Shown here: piece after piece, positions 38,774 to 47,995 of the stretch
Layout of the letters: the number at the start of each line of letters is the position of its first letter
Numbering within the stretch: position 1 is the stretch's first letter
Source of the DNA: an uncultured Pelagibacteraceae bacterium
Lineage (GTDB): Bacteria > Pseudomonadota > Alphaproteobacteria > Pelagibacterales > Pelagibacteraceae
Direction of reading: 5' to 3'
Assembly: GCA_902605645.1 (NCBI GenBank)
Contig: CACLDE010000002.1
Span: 1 to 64,000 of the forward strand
DNA length: 64,000 nucleotides
Translations under genes and position numbers: made by a program
Notes under the pieces: generated by a model
What the model was told of the DNA's origin: nothing
The model's database searches: none
Seen by the model: the letters and a program-made list of their open reading frames with translations, nothing else

Positions 38774-38831
38774 ATCTCCTGTTTAGCTACATTTATTAAG
38801 CGCCTGCAATTTGGTTAAATCGGCGCCCCTG
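38774..38831 (-). promoter_or_regulatory. SAM-II riboswitch aptamer upstream of metX
   Basis: Minus strand GGGGCGCCGATTTAACCAAATTGCAGGCGCTTAATAAATGTAGCTAAACAGGAG matches the SAM-II core (GATTTAACC...TTGCA...P1 closure...ATAAATGTAGCTAAA..AGG) and sits before a methionine gene. Confidence 0.93.
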
Positions 38832-38922
38832 AGAAATTAATACTAAATAGTCGTAAACTTGTCAAATTCATATGTAATGGAACTAGCATTACTTTAGCTT
38901 TTTATATATTAACTAAAATAAA

Positions 38923-39999
38923 ATGAATTTACCGAAGCCAAAAAAAATTAATGCAGAAAAGTATGTTGCTGGACTAAGCTTATTTAAACAGAAAGCAGCA
39001 AAAATTAAACTATCGGCTAATGAGTCTGCATTGGGCCCTAGTCCAAGAGCAATAAAAGAATTTAACAAAGTAGCAAAAAATTTAAAAAGATATCCTGACT
39101 CAGATGGTATTTTTCTGAGAAATGTATTAGCTAAAAAATTTCGACTTGATCCTAGAAGAATTATACTTGGATCAGGATCAGACCAAATATTTGAATTAAT
39201 ATGTAAATCATTTCTTAACAAAAATGATGAGGTAATTGTTCCTGAGTTTAGTTTCATAATTTATAGAATTTATAGCAAAATTTATGGTGCAAAGATTAAA
39301 TATGCTAAAGAAGAAAACTTTAAAATTTCCATTAAAAATATTCTTTCTAAAGTTACTAAAAAAACAAAAATTGTTTTTTTGGCTAACCCTAACAATCCAA
39401 CTGGAACAATTATTAGTAAAAAAGAATTATTAAAATTAAGAAAAAAGTTAAGAAGTAATATATTGTTAGTTGTTGACGATGCTTACTTCGAATATGTAAA
39501 AAATAAAAATTATTTACCAGGTATGAAGTTATTCTCTAATTCTAAAAATGTTATAGTAACAAGAACATTTTCAAAAATTTATGGTCTAGCTGGATTAAGA
39601 GTTGGATGGGGATATGGCCCTAAAAATTTGATATACGCTTTAAATCAAGTTAAGCCGCCTTTCAATATTAATAGAGCCGCTTTATTTGCTGCTGTTGAGT
39701 CAATTAGAGATATCAGGTGGTTAAATAAAGAAATAAAACATGTAAATAGATGGGCTAAAATTTTTTACAATAATTTTAAAAATTTAGGAATAGAAACTAA
39801 TTCAAGCTATGGAAATTTTTTACTAGTAAACTTTAATAAGATAAGAGGTAATTCAAAAAAAATATTTTTTAAACTAGCTAAAAGTGGAATACTGGTAAGA
39901 AAAATGGATGTGTATAAGATTAAAAATTCCTTAAGAATAACAATTGGGAACAACTATGAAAATAAAAAATTTATTCATACTATAAGAAAGATAATCTAA
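38923..39999 (+). CDS. hisC: histidinol-phosphate aminotransferase family protein
   Basis: PLP aminotransferase: KLSANESALGPSPRAIKEF, LGSGSDQIFELI, VVDDAYFEY, RTFSKIYGLAGLRVGWG; next to tyrA-like gene. Confidence 0.85.
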   Translation: MNLPKPKKINAEKYVAGLSLFKQKAAKIKLSANESALGPSPRAIKEFNKVAKNLKRYPDSDGIFLRNVLAKKFRLDPRRIILGSGSDQIFELICKSFLNKNDEVIVPEFSFIIYRIYSKIYGAKIKYAKEENFKISIKNILSKVTKKTKIVFLANPNNPTGTIISKKELLKLRKKLRSNILLVVDDAYFEYVKNKNYLPGMKLFSNSKNVIVTRTFSKIYGLAGLRVGWGYGPKNLIYALNQVKPPFNINRAALFAAVESIRDIRWLNKEIKHVNRWAKIFYNNFKNLGIETNSSYGNFLLVNFNKIRGNSKKIFFKLAKSGILVRKMDVYKIKNSLRITIGNNYENKKFIHTIRKII

Positions 40000-40904
40000 T
40001 GTTTGAAAAAATCGCTATAATAGGTTGTGGTTTAATAGGTTCTTCAATTCTTAGAAATATTAATAACAATAAGATTAGTAAGTCTGTTACAGTTTTTGAT
40101 AAATCAAGGGATGTAATTGAGTTTATTAAAAAGGAAAATTTATGTAGCAACCTATCAAAAGATATCAAATCTGCAGTTAAAGAGTCCGATTTAATAATTC
40201 TTGCAATTCCTTTAAGTTCTTACAAAGAAGTTTTATTATCTGCAAAAGACTCTTTTAAAAATGATGCTTTAATTACTGACACTGGCTCAGTAAAAAAAGA
40301 GGTTAACAAAATATTTGAAAATTTAAATCTAATAAATATTTCTTGGGTAGCATCCCATCCTATTGCAGGAACAGAGGAAAGCGGTCCATCTGCAGGTTTT
40401 AAAGATTTGTTTAAAAATAGATGGACGATTATTTGTGACAGCAAAAACTCAAATAAAAACAAAGTCGAAAAATTAAAAAAGTTCTGGGAATTTTTAGGAA
40501 GCAAGGTAAAATTAATGAGCATTGATGACCACGATTACATACTTGCATTAACAAGTCATTTACCTCACGCAGCAGCCTACAATATTGTAAAAACTGCAAT
40601 AAATACTGATGAAAAATTTAAAGATGAAATTATTAAATATAGCGCTGGAGGTTTGAGAGACTTTACACGTATTGCATCCTCTGATCCTTTAATGTGGAGA
40701 GATATTTTTATTGATAATAGTGAAAATATCATAAAGATTTTAGACGAATTCTCAAAGAATATTGAAGATTTTAAAAAAGCTATTACAGAAAAAAATGGCG
40801 ATAAACTTTTAAAAATATTTACATCTACCAAAAACGTCAGAAAAGAAATTATTAAAGCTGGTCAGGATGTTAAGTCCCCTGATTTTGGAAGAAAAAAAAA
40901 TTAA
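39999..40904 (+). CDS. prephenate/arogenate (cyclohexadienyl) dehydrogenase
   Basis: IIGCGLIGSSILRNI, DTGSVKKEV, SHPIAGTEESGPSAGFKDLFKNRW. Confidence 0.9.
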   Translation: MFEKIAIIGCGLIGSSILRNINNNKISKSVTVFDKSRDVIEFIKKENLCSNLSKDIKSAVKESDLIILAIPLSSYKEVLLSAKDSFKNDALITDTGSVKKEVNKIFENLNLINISWVASHPIAGTEESGPSAGFKDLFKNRWTIICDSKNSNKNKVEKLKKFWEFLGSKVKLMSIDDHDYILALTSHLPHAAAYNIVKTAINTDEKFKDEIIKYSAGGLRDFTRIASSDPLMWRDIFIDNSENIIKILDEFSKNIEDFKKAITEKNGDKLLKIFTSTKNVRKEIIKAGQDVKSPDFGRKKN

Positions 40905-41608
40905 CGTAAACTATCTATAGAAGAATAAATTTCTCTCTCTAAATCATTTACAAAAACATTTTTATCTTTTCCAGGCTCTATAGGCTCTAAGAAACATATC
41001 TCAATGTTGTGATTGTACTTTAAAAAACTATTTTTTGGCCAAACTTTGCCAGTATTTAAAGCAACAGGAACACATGGTAAATTTAATACTTCGTAAATTC
41101 TACCTGCACCTTTTTTAAAAGGTAGTTTTTCACCAAATTTTACTCTTGTTCCCTGAGGAAAAATTAATAGAGGTCTTTTACTGATTTTAATATTGTTTTT
41201 AATTTTGTCAAAAAAATTTAAGTTATCTTTTGTTGTAGTATCTCTTACAATATCAATTGAACCAATTTTTTTTAAATACCAACCAAATAAAGGAATTTTA
41301 AGAAGTTCTTTTTTAAGAATAAAAATAGGATATTGTAAAGGAGCTTGGAGTATGAATGTTTCAAGTAAAGATTGATGGGCGCTAGCAACAAAAAATCTTT
41401 CATTTTTTTTTAAATTTTCTGTTCCAGAAAAAGTAACTTTAACACCTAGTATAAATCTTAATAAAAATATAATTATATAAGCCAATATCTTCCCACAGAT
41501 TAAAGTAGCTTTACTTGGTAAAATTAATGTTGGTATAGCTATAGTGAAAACTAAAATTAAGGTTAAGTAAAATAATATGGTAAATAAGAGCGATCTTATA
41601 AATTGCAT
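40901..41608 (-). CDS. plsC: 1-acyl-sn-glycerol-3-phosphate acyltransferase
   Basis: SAHQSLLETF (HX4-type motif), IFPQGTRVKFGEK, PCVPVALNTG. Confidence 0.88.
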   Translation of the reverse strand: MQFIRSLLFTILFYLTLILVFTIAIPTLILPSKATLICGKILAYIIIFLLRFILGVKVTFSGTENLKKNERFFVASAHQSLLETFILQAPLQYPIFILKKELLKIPLFGWYLKKIGSIDIVRDTTTKDNLNFFDKIKNNIKISKRPLLIFPQGTRVKFGEKLPFKKGAGRIYEVLNLPCVPVALNTGKVWPKNSFLKYNHNIEICFLEPIEPGKDKNVFVNDLEREIYSSIDSLR

Positions 41609-42837
41609 TATTGATTGAGTAAACTTTTTATATCTTGTTTTTTTCTAATTACTCTAGCCTTAGTTTTACTTATAATTACCTCGGCTATCAAAGGTTTAGT
41701 ATTATAGTTTGAAGATAAGGAAGCTCCGTAAGCGCCAACATCTGAGATAGCGACGTAATCAGATTGACTAATTTTTTGGTATTTATTATATTTAATAAAC
41801 TTACAAGTTGTCTCACATATTGGTCCAACAAATTCTAGAGGTCCTTTATTTTTTTTATTATTCTTCATTATTGGTATTATATTATGTACCGCATCATAAA
41901 GTGCAATTCTCATAAAATCATTCATACCAGCATTTAGTATTGCAAATGTTTTATTAGATCCTTTTTTTAAATATTGAACTTTAGTCACCAAGATAGCCGT
42001 ATTCCCTATTATTGTCCGACCTGGTTCGAAAATAATATTACAATTATATTTCCTCTTAAATTTTTCTACTAAATTAGAGTAATTTTTCAGATTAATTTTT
42101 TTATCGTTTTTTTTATAAGTAATTCCAAATCCTCCGCCAAGATCTACGAATTTAAAGTTAATTTTAGTTTTTTTTATTATTTCCTCCAAAACTTTTAAGG
42201 TTTTTTTAAAGGGATTTTCATTCAATATTTGACTACCAATGTGTACACTTATTGCGTTAAGTCTTAAATTTTTTAATTTTTTACTATTTAAACAAAATGA
42301 AATTAAACTTTTTTTTGAAAGACCAAATTTATCTTCTGCTTTACCAGTAGAAATTTTTTTATGTGTAGGAGCATTAATATCAGGATTAAGTCTGATACCA
42401 ATAGCAGTACTTTTTTTTAATCTTCCCGAAATTTTATTAATTAGTAAAGCTTCATTTTCTGACTCCACATTAATCAATAAAATATTTTTTTTGATAGCTA
42501 ACCTAATTTCCTCCTCTGTTTTGCCCACGCCAGAGAAAACTATTTTATTGGGTTTTATACCAGATTTGATAGCTTTAAGTAATTCACCTCCCGATACTAC
42601 ATCAGCTCCAGATCCCATCTTTCTTAAAACTTTTAAAATTTGAATATTTGAATTTGCTTTTACTGAAAAACAAATTAACGGTTTTGATTTTTTGAAATTA
42701 TCTGAAAAAGATTTATAATTTTCAATAATATTTCCTTCAGAATAAAGATAAAACGGAGTATTAAATTTTGACGTGAGTCTTTTTACAGAAACACTCTCCA
42801 CAAATAAATTCTTATTTTTATATCGTATGTAAGACAT
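41608..42837 (-). CDS. lysA: diaminopimelate decarboxylase
   Basis: ICFSVKANSNIQILKVL, SVHIGSQI, FEPGRTIIGN, GPICETTCKF. Confidence 0.95.
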   Translation of the reverse strand: MSYIRYKNKNLFVESVSVKRLTSKFNTPFYLYSEGNIIENYKSFSDNFKKSKPLICFSVKANSNIQILKVLRKMGSGADVVSGGELLKAIKSGIKPNKIVFSGVGKTEEEIRLAIKKNILLINVESENEALLINKISGRLKKSTAIGIRLNPDINAPTHKKISTGKAEDKFGLSKKSLISFCLNSKKLKNLRLNAISVHIGSQILNENPFKKTLKVLEEIIKKTKINFKFVDLGGGFGITYKKNDKKINLKNYSNLVEKFKRKYNCNIIFEPGRTIIGNTAILVTKVQYLKKGSNKTFAILNAGMNDFMRIALYDAVHNIIPIMKNNKKNKGPLEFVGPICETTCKFIKYNKYQKISQSDYVAISDVGAYGASLSSNYNTKPLIAEVIISKTKARVIRKKQDIKSLLNQ

Positions 42838-42840
42838 CTA

Positions 42841-42951
42841 TCAAATTTTTTTTGTAAAATTATGAATTGATCCTTGGTATTGTGGATCTGATTTTTTCCC
42901 ACAGGATTCTAAAATAAACATTAATGCTATTAAACCAATAACAAATTTCAT
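42841..42951 (-). CDS. tiny lipoprotein, 36 aa (MKFVIGLIALMFILESCGKKSDPQYQGSIHNFTKKI), LptM/YifL-like candidate
   Basis: Hand-read ORF between argH and lysA; signal sequence plus lipobox-like ILESC followed by GKK; overlaps the argH stop by 4 nt. Confidence 0.65.
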   Translation of the reverse strand: MKFVIGLIALMFILESCGKKSDPQYQGSIHNFTKKI

Positions 42952-44336
42952 TTAATTTCCTTTTTATATTTTCTTATCATATTTTTTATATTTCTTTCAG
43001 ATGTTCCGCCATAAGAATTTTTTGAATTCATGGAGTTTTTTACGTGAAAAATCTTTAAAACATTATTATTTAAGTTTTTATAAAATTTTTTAATTTCATT
43101 CAAAGTTAACTCATCTAAATTTTTTTTATTTTTTTCAGCATAATTAACTAATTTTGATGATATTTTATACGCTTCTCTGAAAGATAGCTTTTTATCTTTG
43201 ACAAGATAATCTGCAAAATCTGTTGCCGTTGTGTAACCAGTTTTTGCCATATTATACATTCTAGTTTTATTTGGGTTAACATTTTTAATTAGCTCATTAC
43301 TTACAATTAAGGTATCCTGCAATGTATCAAAACCATCGAATACTAACGCCTTATCGTCTTGTAAATCTTTAAAATATGAAATTGGAAGTCCTTTCATTAT
43401 AGTTAAAATAGAATTCAATTTTCCATAATTAATTCCAGTTCTTCCTCTTATAAGCTCAGCAGGATCAGGGTTCTTTTTTTGCGGCATGATAGAAGAACCT
43501 GTAAGCATTTTGTCATTAAAAGTGATTAATTGATAAGCATCTGAATTTAATATGATAAAGTCTTCAGCCATTCTGGACAAATGCATTGCGCATACTGCAC
43601 AAGCATACAGAAAATCTATTGCGAAATCTCTATCCGAAACAGTATCAATTGAGTTACTAGTAGGTTTTTTAAAACCTAACTTTTTAGATGTAAAATTTCT
43701 ATCTATATTATAAGAAGTCCCAGATAAAGCCGCAGCCCCTAAAGGAGACTCATCAATTAATTCTAAATTATTTTGAAATCTTAGCTTGTCTCTTTTAAAC
43801 ATTTCATAGTAGGCTAAAAGATAGTGAGCAAAAGAGATTGGTTGCGCATTTTTAAGATGAGTAAAACCTGGCATTACAGTGTTAACATTTTTATCTGCTT
43901 TATTAACGATATTTTTCATAAAAGAGTTTAATTCTTTTACCAAAATTAGCGATGAGTCTTTTACCCAAAGCTTAAAATCAGTAACCACTTGATCATTTCT
44001 TGATCTAGCAGTATGCATATAACCTGCTGAGTCACCGATTATTGCATATAATTTTTTTTCAATATTGAGATGGATATCCTCAAATTTTTCTTTAAATACA
44101 AATTTACCTTTTCTAATCTGTCCTCTAATTTTTTCTAATCCTTTCAGTATTTTCTTTCCCTCTTTTGCAGGTATAATTTTTTTCTTAATTAACATTTGGG
44201 TATGTACCTTTGAAGCAAAAATATCTTGTTCGTAGAGTCTTTTATCTACGTTTATTGAAGCTCCAATTCTTTGAAACGATTTAGAAGTTGAGCTTTTAAA
44301 TCTGCCTGACCAAACTGTCTTGTTTTTATTTGTCAT
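42948..44336 (-). CDS. argH: argininosuccinate lyase
   Basis: WSGRFKSSTS, HTARSRNDQV, GSSIMPQKKNPDPAELIRG. Confidence 0.96.
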   Translation of the reverse strand: MTNKNKTVWSGRFKSSTSKSFQRIGASINVDKRLYEQDIFASKVHTQMLIKKKIIPAKEGKKILKGLEKIRGQIRKGKFVFKEKFEDIHLNIEKKLYAIIGDSAGYMHTARSRNDQVVTDFKLWVKDSSLILVKELNSFMKNIVNKADKNVNTVMPGFTHLKNAQPISFAHYLLAYYEMFKRDKLRFQNNLELIDESPLGAAALSGTSYNIDRNFTSKKLGFKKPTSNSIDTVSDRDFAIDFLYACAVCAMHLSRMAEDFIILNSDAYQLITFNDKMLTGSSIMPQKKNPDPAELIRGRTGINYGKLNSILTIMKGLPISYFKDLQDDKALVFDGFDTLQDTLIVSNELIKNVNPNKTRMYNMAKTGYTTATDFADYLVKDKKLSFREAYKISSKLVNYAEKNKKNLDELTLNEIKKFYKNLNNNVLKIFHVKNSMNSKNSYGGTSERNIKNMIRKYKKEIK

Positions 44337-44365
44337 AAACTATGTTATTTTCAATTTAAATTAAT

Positions 44366-44899
44366 ATGAAAATTAGTAAATCTTTTAAAATCATAACATT
44401 GGTTTTTACAGGCTTTTTATTTGTTAATAACCCTTTTACTTATGCGGAGCTTCCTAACAATCTTGTTCTTCACGATAAACCTAAAAAAATTGGCAATATA
44501 ACTTTTAAAGACATTAATCTCCAAGATGTGGATTTATCTAAGAATAAAGGCAAGATCATGGTGCTAAATTTTTGGGCAACTTGGTGTGCACCTTGTAAAA
44601 ACGAAATGCCATCACTTGAAAAACTTGCTCAAAATTTACCTGAAGTAGATGTATATCCTATCAACATGGAACCACCAAATAAACTTAGAGTTAGAGATTG
44701 GTTACAAGACATCGGTGTTGTAAGTTTAAACACTTATTTTGACCCTAAACTAGATTTAGCAAAAAAGTTTAAGTTAATTGGTATGCCTACTACAGTTTTA
44801 TTGGATAAAGATGGAAATGAGTTCGGCAGAATAATGGGAGAATTTGAATTTGATGAAAAAAATTTTTTAAACTTTTTGAAAGATAAATCTAGTCTTTAA
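44366..44899 (+). CDS. TlpA-family thiol:disulfide interchange protein
   Basis: Signal peptide and thioredoxin-like motif NFWATWCAPCKNEMPSLEKLA; cis-Pro MPTTVLLDKDG. Confidence 0.9.
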   Translation: MKISKSFKIITLVFTGFLFVNNPFTYAELPNNLVLHDKPKKIGNITFKDINLQDVDLSKNKGKIMVLNFWATWCAPCKNEMPSLEKLAQNLPEVDVYPINMEPPNKLRVRDWLQDIGVVSLNTYFDPKLDLAKKFKLIGMPTTVLLDKDGNEFGRIMGEFEFDEKNFLNFLKDKSSL

Positions 44900-45089
44900 A
44901 AAAATAAGCTAGTAATACTAAAACGATAATTGCTATGAATTGTAATAAAACTCTTAACTGCATTAATTTATTAGAGTATTTTTTACTAGTACTTCCACCT
45001 TTGAATAAAGTATAAATACCTAAGATTAATACTATGGCAACAGCACCTAGAAGAGAAAAACCGATAAAGTTAAATAACAGTTCCGACAT
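44889..45089 (-). CDS. HIG1-domain-like small membrane protein
   Basis: 66 aa, two TM segments with SKKYSNKLMQLRVLLQFIAIIVLV, resembling the alphaproteobacterial HIG_1_N pattern. Confidence 0.65.
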   Translation of the reverse strand: MSELLFNFIGFSLLGAVAIVLILGIYTLFKGGSTSKKYSNKLMQLRVLLQFIAIIVLVLLAYFFKD

Positions 45090-45104
45090 AATGAAACATA
45101 TATA

Positions 45105-45758
45105 ATGGGCTACTCACTAAATACAACTATTATTAACTCATCCGATAAACAAAAACCTGATAATGCTGTTATTCTTTGCCACGGATATGGTGGGGATGGA
45201 AATGATATTTCTATTTTAGCAAATTATTGGAAAAATTATCTTCCAAAAACTGTCTTTATATGTCCAGACGCACCAGAAAAATGTGCAGTGAGCCCAACTG
45301 GTTTTCAATGGTTCGACTTAATGGACCAAACAAGTGATGAAATTCTGACAAAGTCGCTAGTTGCTGAAATCAAATTAAACAAACTGATTGACGAAGTTAA
45401 AGTAGAGTACGACTTTTCAGCGGATAAAATTATTTTATGTGGTTTTAGTCAAGGATGCATGATTAGTTTGCAAACAGGATTAAAAAGACAAGATAAGATC
45501 AATTCAATAATAGGTTATTCAGGAAAAATTATAGACACCAAACACATTGAGAATAATATTAAGGCTCGCCCAGATATTATATTGATGCATGGTGATAAAG
45601 ACGAGGTAGTCCCAGTTAGTTTTTTGCTTGAGGCCAAAGAATTATTTAATAGAATTAACTATGAGATACAAACAAAAATTTTTCAAAACTGTGAACATAG
45701 AATACCCCAAGAAGGGTCGAGTCTTGGCTTAGAATTTATAAAAAAAAAATTATACTAA
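45105..45758 (+). CDS. phospholipase/carboxylesterase family alpha/beta hydrolase
   Basis: ILCHGYGGDGNDI, GFSQGCMISL nucleophile elbow, LMHGDKDEVVPV. Confidence 0.85.
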   Translation: MGYSLNTTIINSSDKQKPDNAVILCHGYGGDGNDISILANYWKNYLPKTVFICPDAPEKCAVSPTGFQWFDLMDQTSDEILTKSLVAEIKLNKLIDEVKVEYDFSADKIILCGFSQGCMISLQTGLKRQDKINSIIGYSGKIIDTKHIENNIKARPDIILMHGDKDEVVPVSFLLEAKELFNRINYEIQTKIFQNCEHRIPQEGSSLGLEFIKKKLY

Positions 45759-45817
45759 CAACAATATGCCACAAAATTATAACTTGATTTAATTTTTTAT
45801 ATCATTTAGCTTAAGGC

Positions 45818-46387
45818 ATGATTATTTCTGCAAACGATAAAGTACCTTTAGAAAAATGTCCTGCCCTAGTCTTAAACGCAGATTTTAGACCTTTAAGTTA
45901 TTACCCTTTATCATTATGGTGTTGGCAAGATGCAGTTAAGTCAGTTTTTTTAAATAGAGTAAGTATAGTTTCAAATTATAAAAGAAAAATTAGAAGCCCT
46001 TCCTTTGAGATGAATTTACCTAGTGTAATCGCATTAAAAAATTTTGTTAAACCCTCGGATAATCCAAACTTCACAAGGTTTAATGTTTTTTTAAGAGATA
46101 AATTTACATGTCAATATTGCGGAGATAAAAAAGATCTGACTTTCGATCATCTTTTGCCAAAGTCGAAAGGTGGAATTACAGATTGGGAAAATGTCGTAAC
46201 AGCATGCTCAACTTGCAATGTTAAGAAAGGTGGAAAACTATTTGAAGTTAGTGGAATGAAATTATTTAACAAACCTTATAGACCCACAGTAGATGATTTA
46301 CATAAAAATGGAAGAAATTTTCCACCAAACTTTCTACACGAAAGCTGGATGGATTATCTTTATTGGGATATTGAGTTAGAGCCTTAA
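45818..46387 (+). CDS. HNH endonuclease family protein
   Basis: CQYCGDKKDLTFDHLLPKSKGGITDWENVVTACSTCNVKKG. Confidence 0.88.
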   Translation: MIISANDKVPLEKCPALVLNADFRPLSYYPLSLWCWQDAVKSVFLNRVSIVSNYKRKIRSPSFEMNLPSVIALKNFVKPSDNPNFTRFNVFLRDKFTCQYCGDKKDLTFDHLLPKSKGGITDWENVVTACSTCNVKKGGKLFEVSGMKLFNKPYRPTVDDLHKNGRNFPPNFLHESWMDYLYWDIELEP

Positions 46388-46921
46388 TTAAATTTTTTCT
46401 GAAATCGCAATTGCTACTCTTGAGGATGTCTTTATTACTTTATCTAAAACACTGTATAAACCTTTTTTGGTAGCCCCACTTTCGTAGGCTATATCTTTAT
46501 GATCTAATTCATCTTGTCTGAACTTCATAATTTTCTTTTTTAGTTCTTCTTCATCCTCTCTAAGTTTATAAGTCTGATCTTTATAATGTCCGTCGATTAC
46601 TTCTTCCACAGATGCTGTACATAACATTGCTGCTTTTTTTCCCAACATGGCAGTACCAAATCCCAAAGTTATTCCCATTAAGTCCCACAAAGGTAGTAGT
46701 TTAGTAGGTTTTATATTTCTTTTTTGTATTTCTTTATCAAAAAATTCGAAATGTTCTCTTTCGTGTTCTCGCATATCTTCAATTTTTCTTTTAAGCTCAT
46801 CATCTTTTTTGAAAGTTTTTAAAGCTAATAATTGACCTTCGTAAATCTTTATAGCCCCACGTTCACCAGCATGATCTACTCTAATTATTTCTTCTAAAGT
46901 TTTTTTGTCAGTTTTATTCAT
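46388..46921 (-). CDS. coq7: demethoxyubiquinone hydroxylase (COQ7 family)
   Basis: RVDHAGERGAIKIYEGQL, EHEREHFEFFDKEI, ASVEEVIDGHY, DELDHKD di-iron motifs. Confidence 0.93.
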   Translation of the reverse strand: MNKTDKKTLEEIIRVDHAGERGAIKIYEGQLLALKTFKKDDELKRKIEDMREHEREHFEFFDKEIQKRNIKPTKLLPLWDLMGITLGFGTAMLGKKAAMLCTASVEEVIDGHYKDQTYKLREDEEELKKKIMKFRQDELDHKDIAYESGATKKGLYSVLDKVIKTSSRVAIAISEKI

Positions 46922-47381
46922 TTTTTGCTATCAATCTTAATAATATATAACTTATTACAATAGATAAAAATGCGTTAAATGTAGCAAGCGATAAACCAAA
47001 AATCTTAAAAGTCACATCTTTACAACTTATTGGGGTTTTTTCTAAACTTTTTAAAAGATCATCTGGATTTTGAATATTTGTATTTAAACCAAGTTCGCAC
47101 AATAAACTTTCACTAAAAACACCTTGTTCAATACCCACATGATATACAGATGTTACCGCACCAAAAACAAATAATAATAAAATAATAGATAGTAATATTT
47201 TTTCCCACATATTTGTAAAAATTAGAAATGAAATTATTACTATAGATCCAATATACGGAACACGCTCAATTTTACAAAGATTACAAGGTTCATGACCAAG
47301 AACAAATTCAACAAAATAAGCAAAACTTAATGCTATAAAACTTAAAAAAATTAGTGAATTTAAAATAATTTTTTTATTCAT
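46914..47381 (-). CDS. DsbB-family disulfide bond formation protein
   Basis: Four-TM protein; FVLGHEPCNLCKIERVPYIGSI and second Cys pair (LLCELG...PISCKDVTF). Confidence 0.85.
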   Translation of the reverse strand: MNKKIILNSLIFLSFIALSFAYFVEFVLGHEPCNLCKIERVPYIGSIVIISFLIFTNMWEKILLSIILLLFVFGAVTSVYHVGIEQGVFSESLLCELGLNTNIQNPDDLLKSLEKTPISCKDVTFKIFGLSLATFNAFLSIVISYILLRLIAKNE

Positions 47382-47382
47382 G

Positions 47383-47979
47383 CTATTTAAAATAAAAATA
47401 CAGTCCTAAAATAATAACAACAATTAAAACTCCTATTATCGTAAACCATTTGTAACCTTCTTTTTTTAGTAGTATTTCGAATTTATCACCTAACTTCATT
47501 GAAAAGTATGACACAATAAAAAATCTTAATCCCCTAGATATAAAGCTTATTATTATAAATATATAAATATTAAATCCGATAAAACCACTGGTGATTGTAA
47601 AAACTTTGTAGGGTAGAGGAGTAAAGCCAGCTAAAAACAATGTACCTATCCAAAAAACTAAACCAGCTTTATTAGAGAGTTTCTCTTGTAATTCAAATAC
47701 TTTGTCTTCATAATTATAAAATTCTATAATGGACATAGAAAACTCAAAAAATAGACTACCTAAAAAATAACCCAAAACACCACCTAAAACTGAAAATATT
47801 GTTGCAACTAAGAAAATTTTAAAATACTCCTCTTTTTTTGCTAGAACCATAGGAACAATCATTACATCAGGCGGAATAGGAAAAAATGAACTTTCGATAA
47901 AAGAAACAAAAGCTAAAAAGGGCTTCGATAATTTATGTCTAGCTAATTCTAAACATCTATCATATAATTTCTGCAACAT
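47383..47979 (-). CDS. YqaA/DedA-like (SNARE-associated) membrane protein
   Basis: SFIESSFFPIPPDVMIVPMVLA; AGFTPLPYKVFTITSG; GGVLGYFLGSL. Confidence 0.83.
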   Translation of the reverse strand: MLQKLYDRCLELARHKLSKPFLAFVSFIESSFFPIPPDVMIVPMVLAKKEEYFKIFLVATIFSVLGGVLGYFLGSLFFEFSMSIIEFYNYEDKVFELQEKLSNKAGLVFWIGTLFLAGFTPLPYKVFTITSGFIGFNIYIFIIISFISRGLRFFIVSYFSMKLGDKFEILLKKEGYKWFTIIGVLIVVIILGLYFYFK

Positions 47980-47995
47980 TAATACTTATATAAAC

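Noticed and set aside
42239-42643. 134-aa ORF antisense to lysA
   Set aside because: Shadow ORF; lysA frame carries all conserved motifs.
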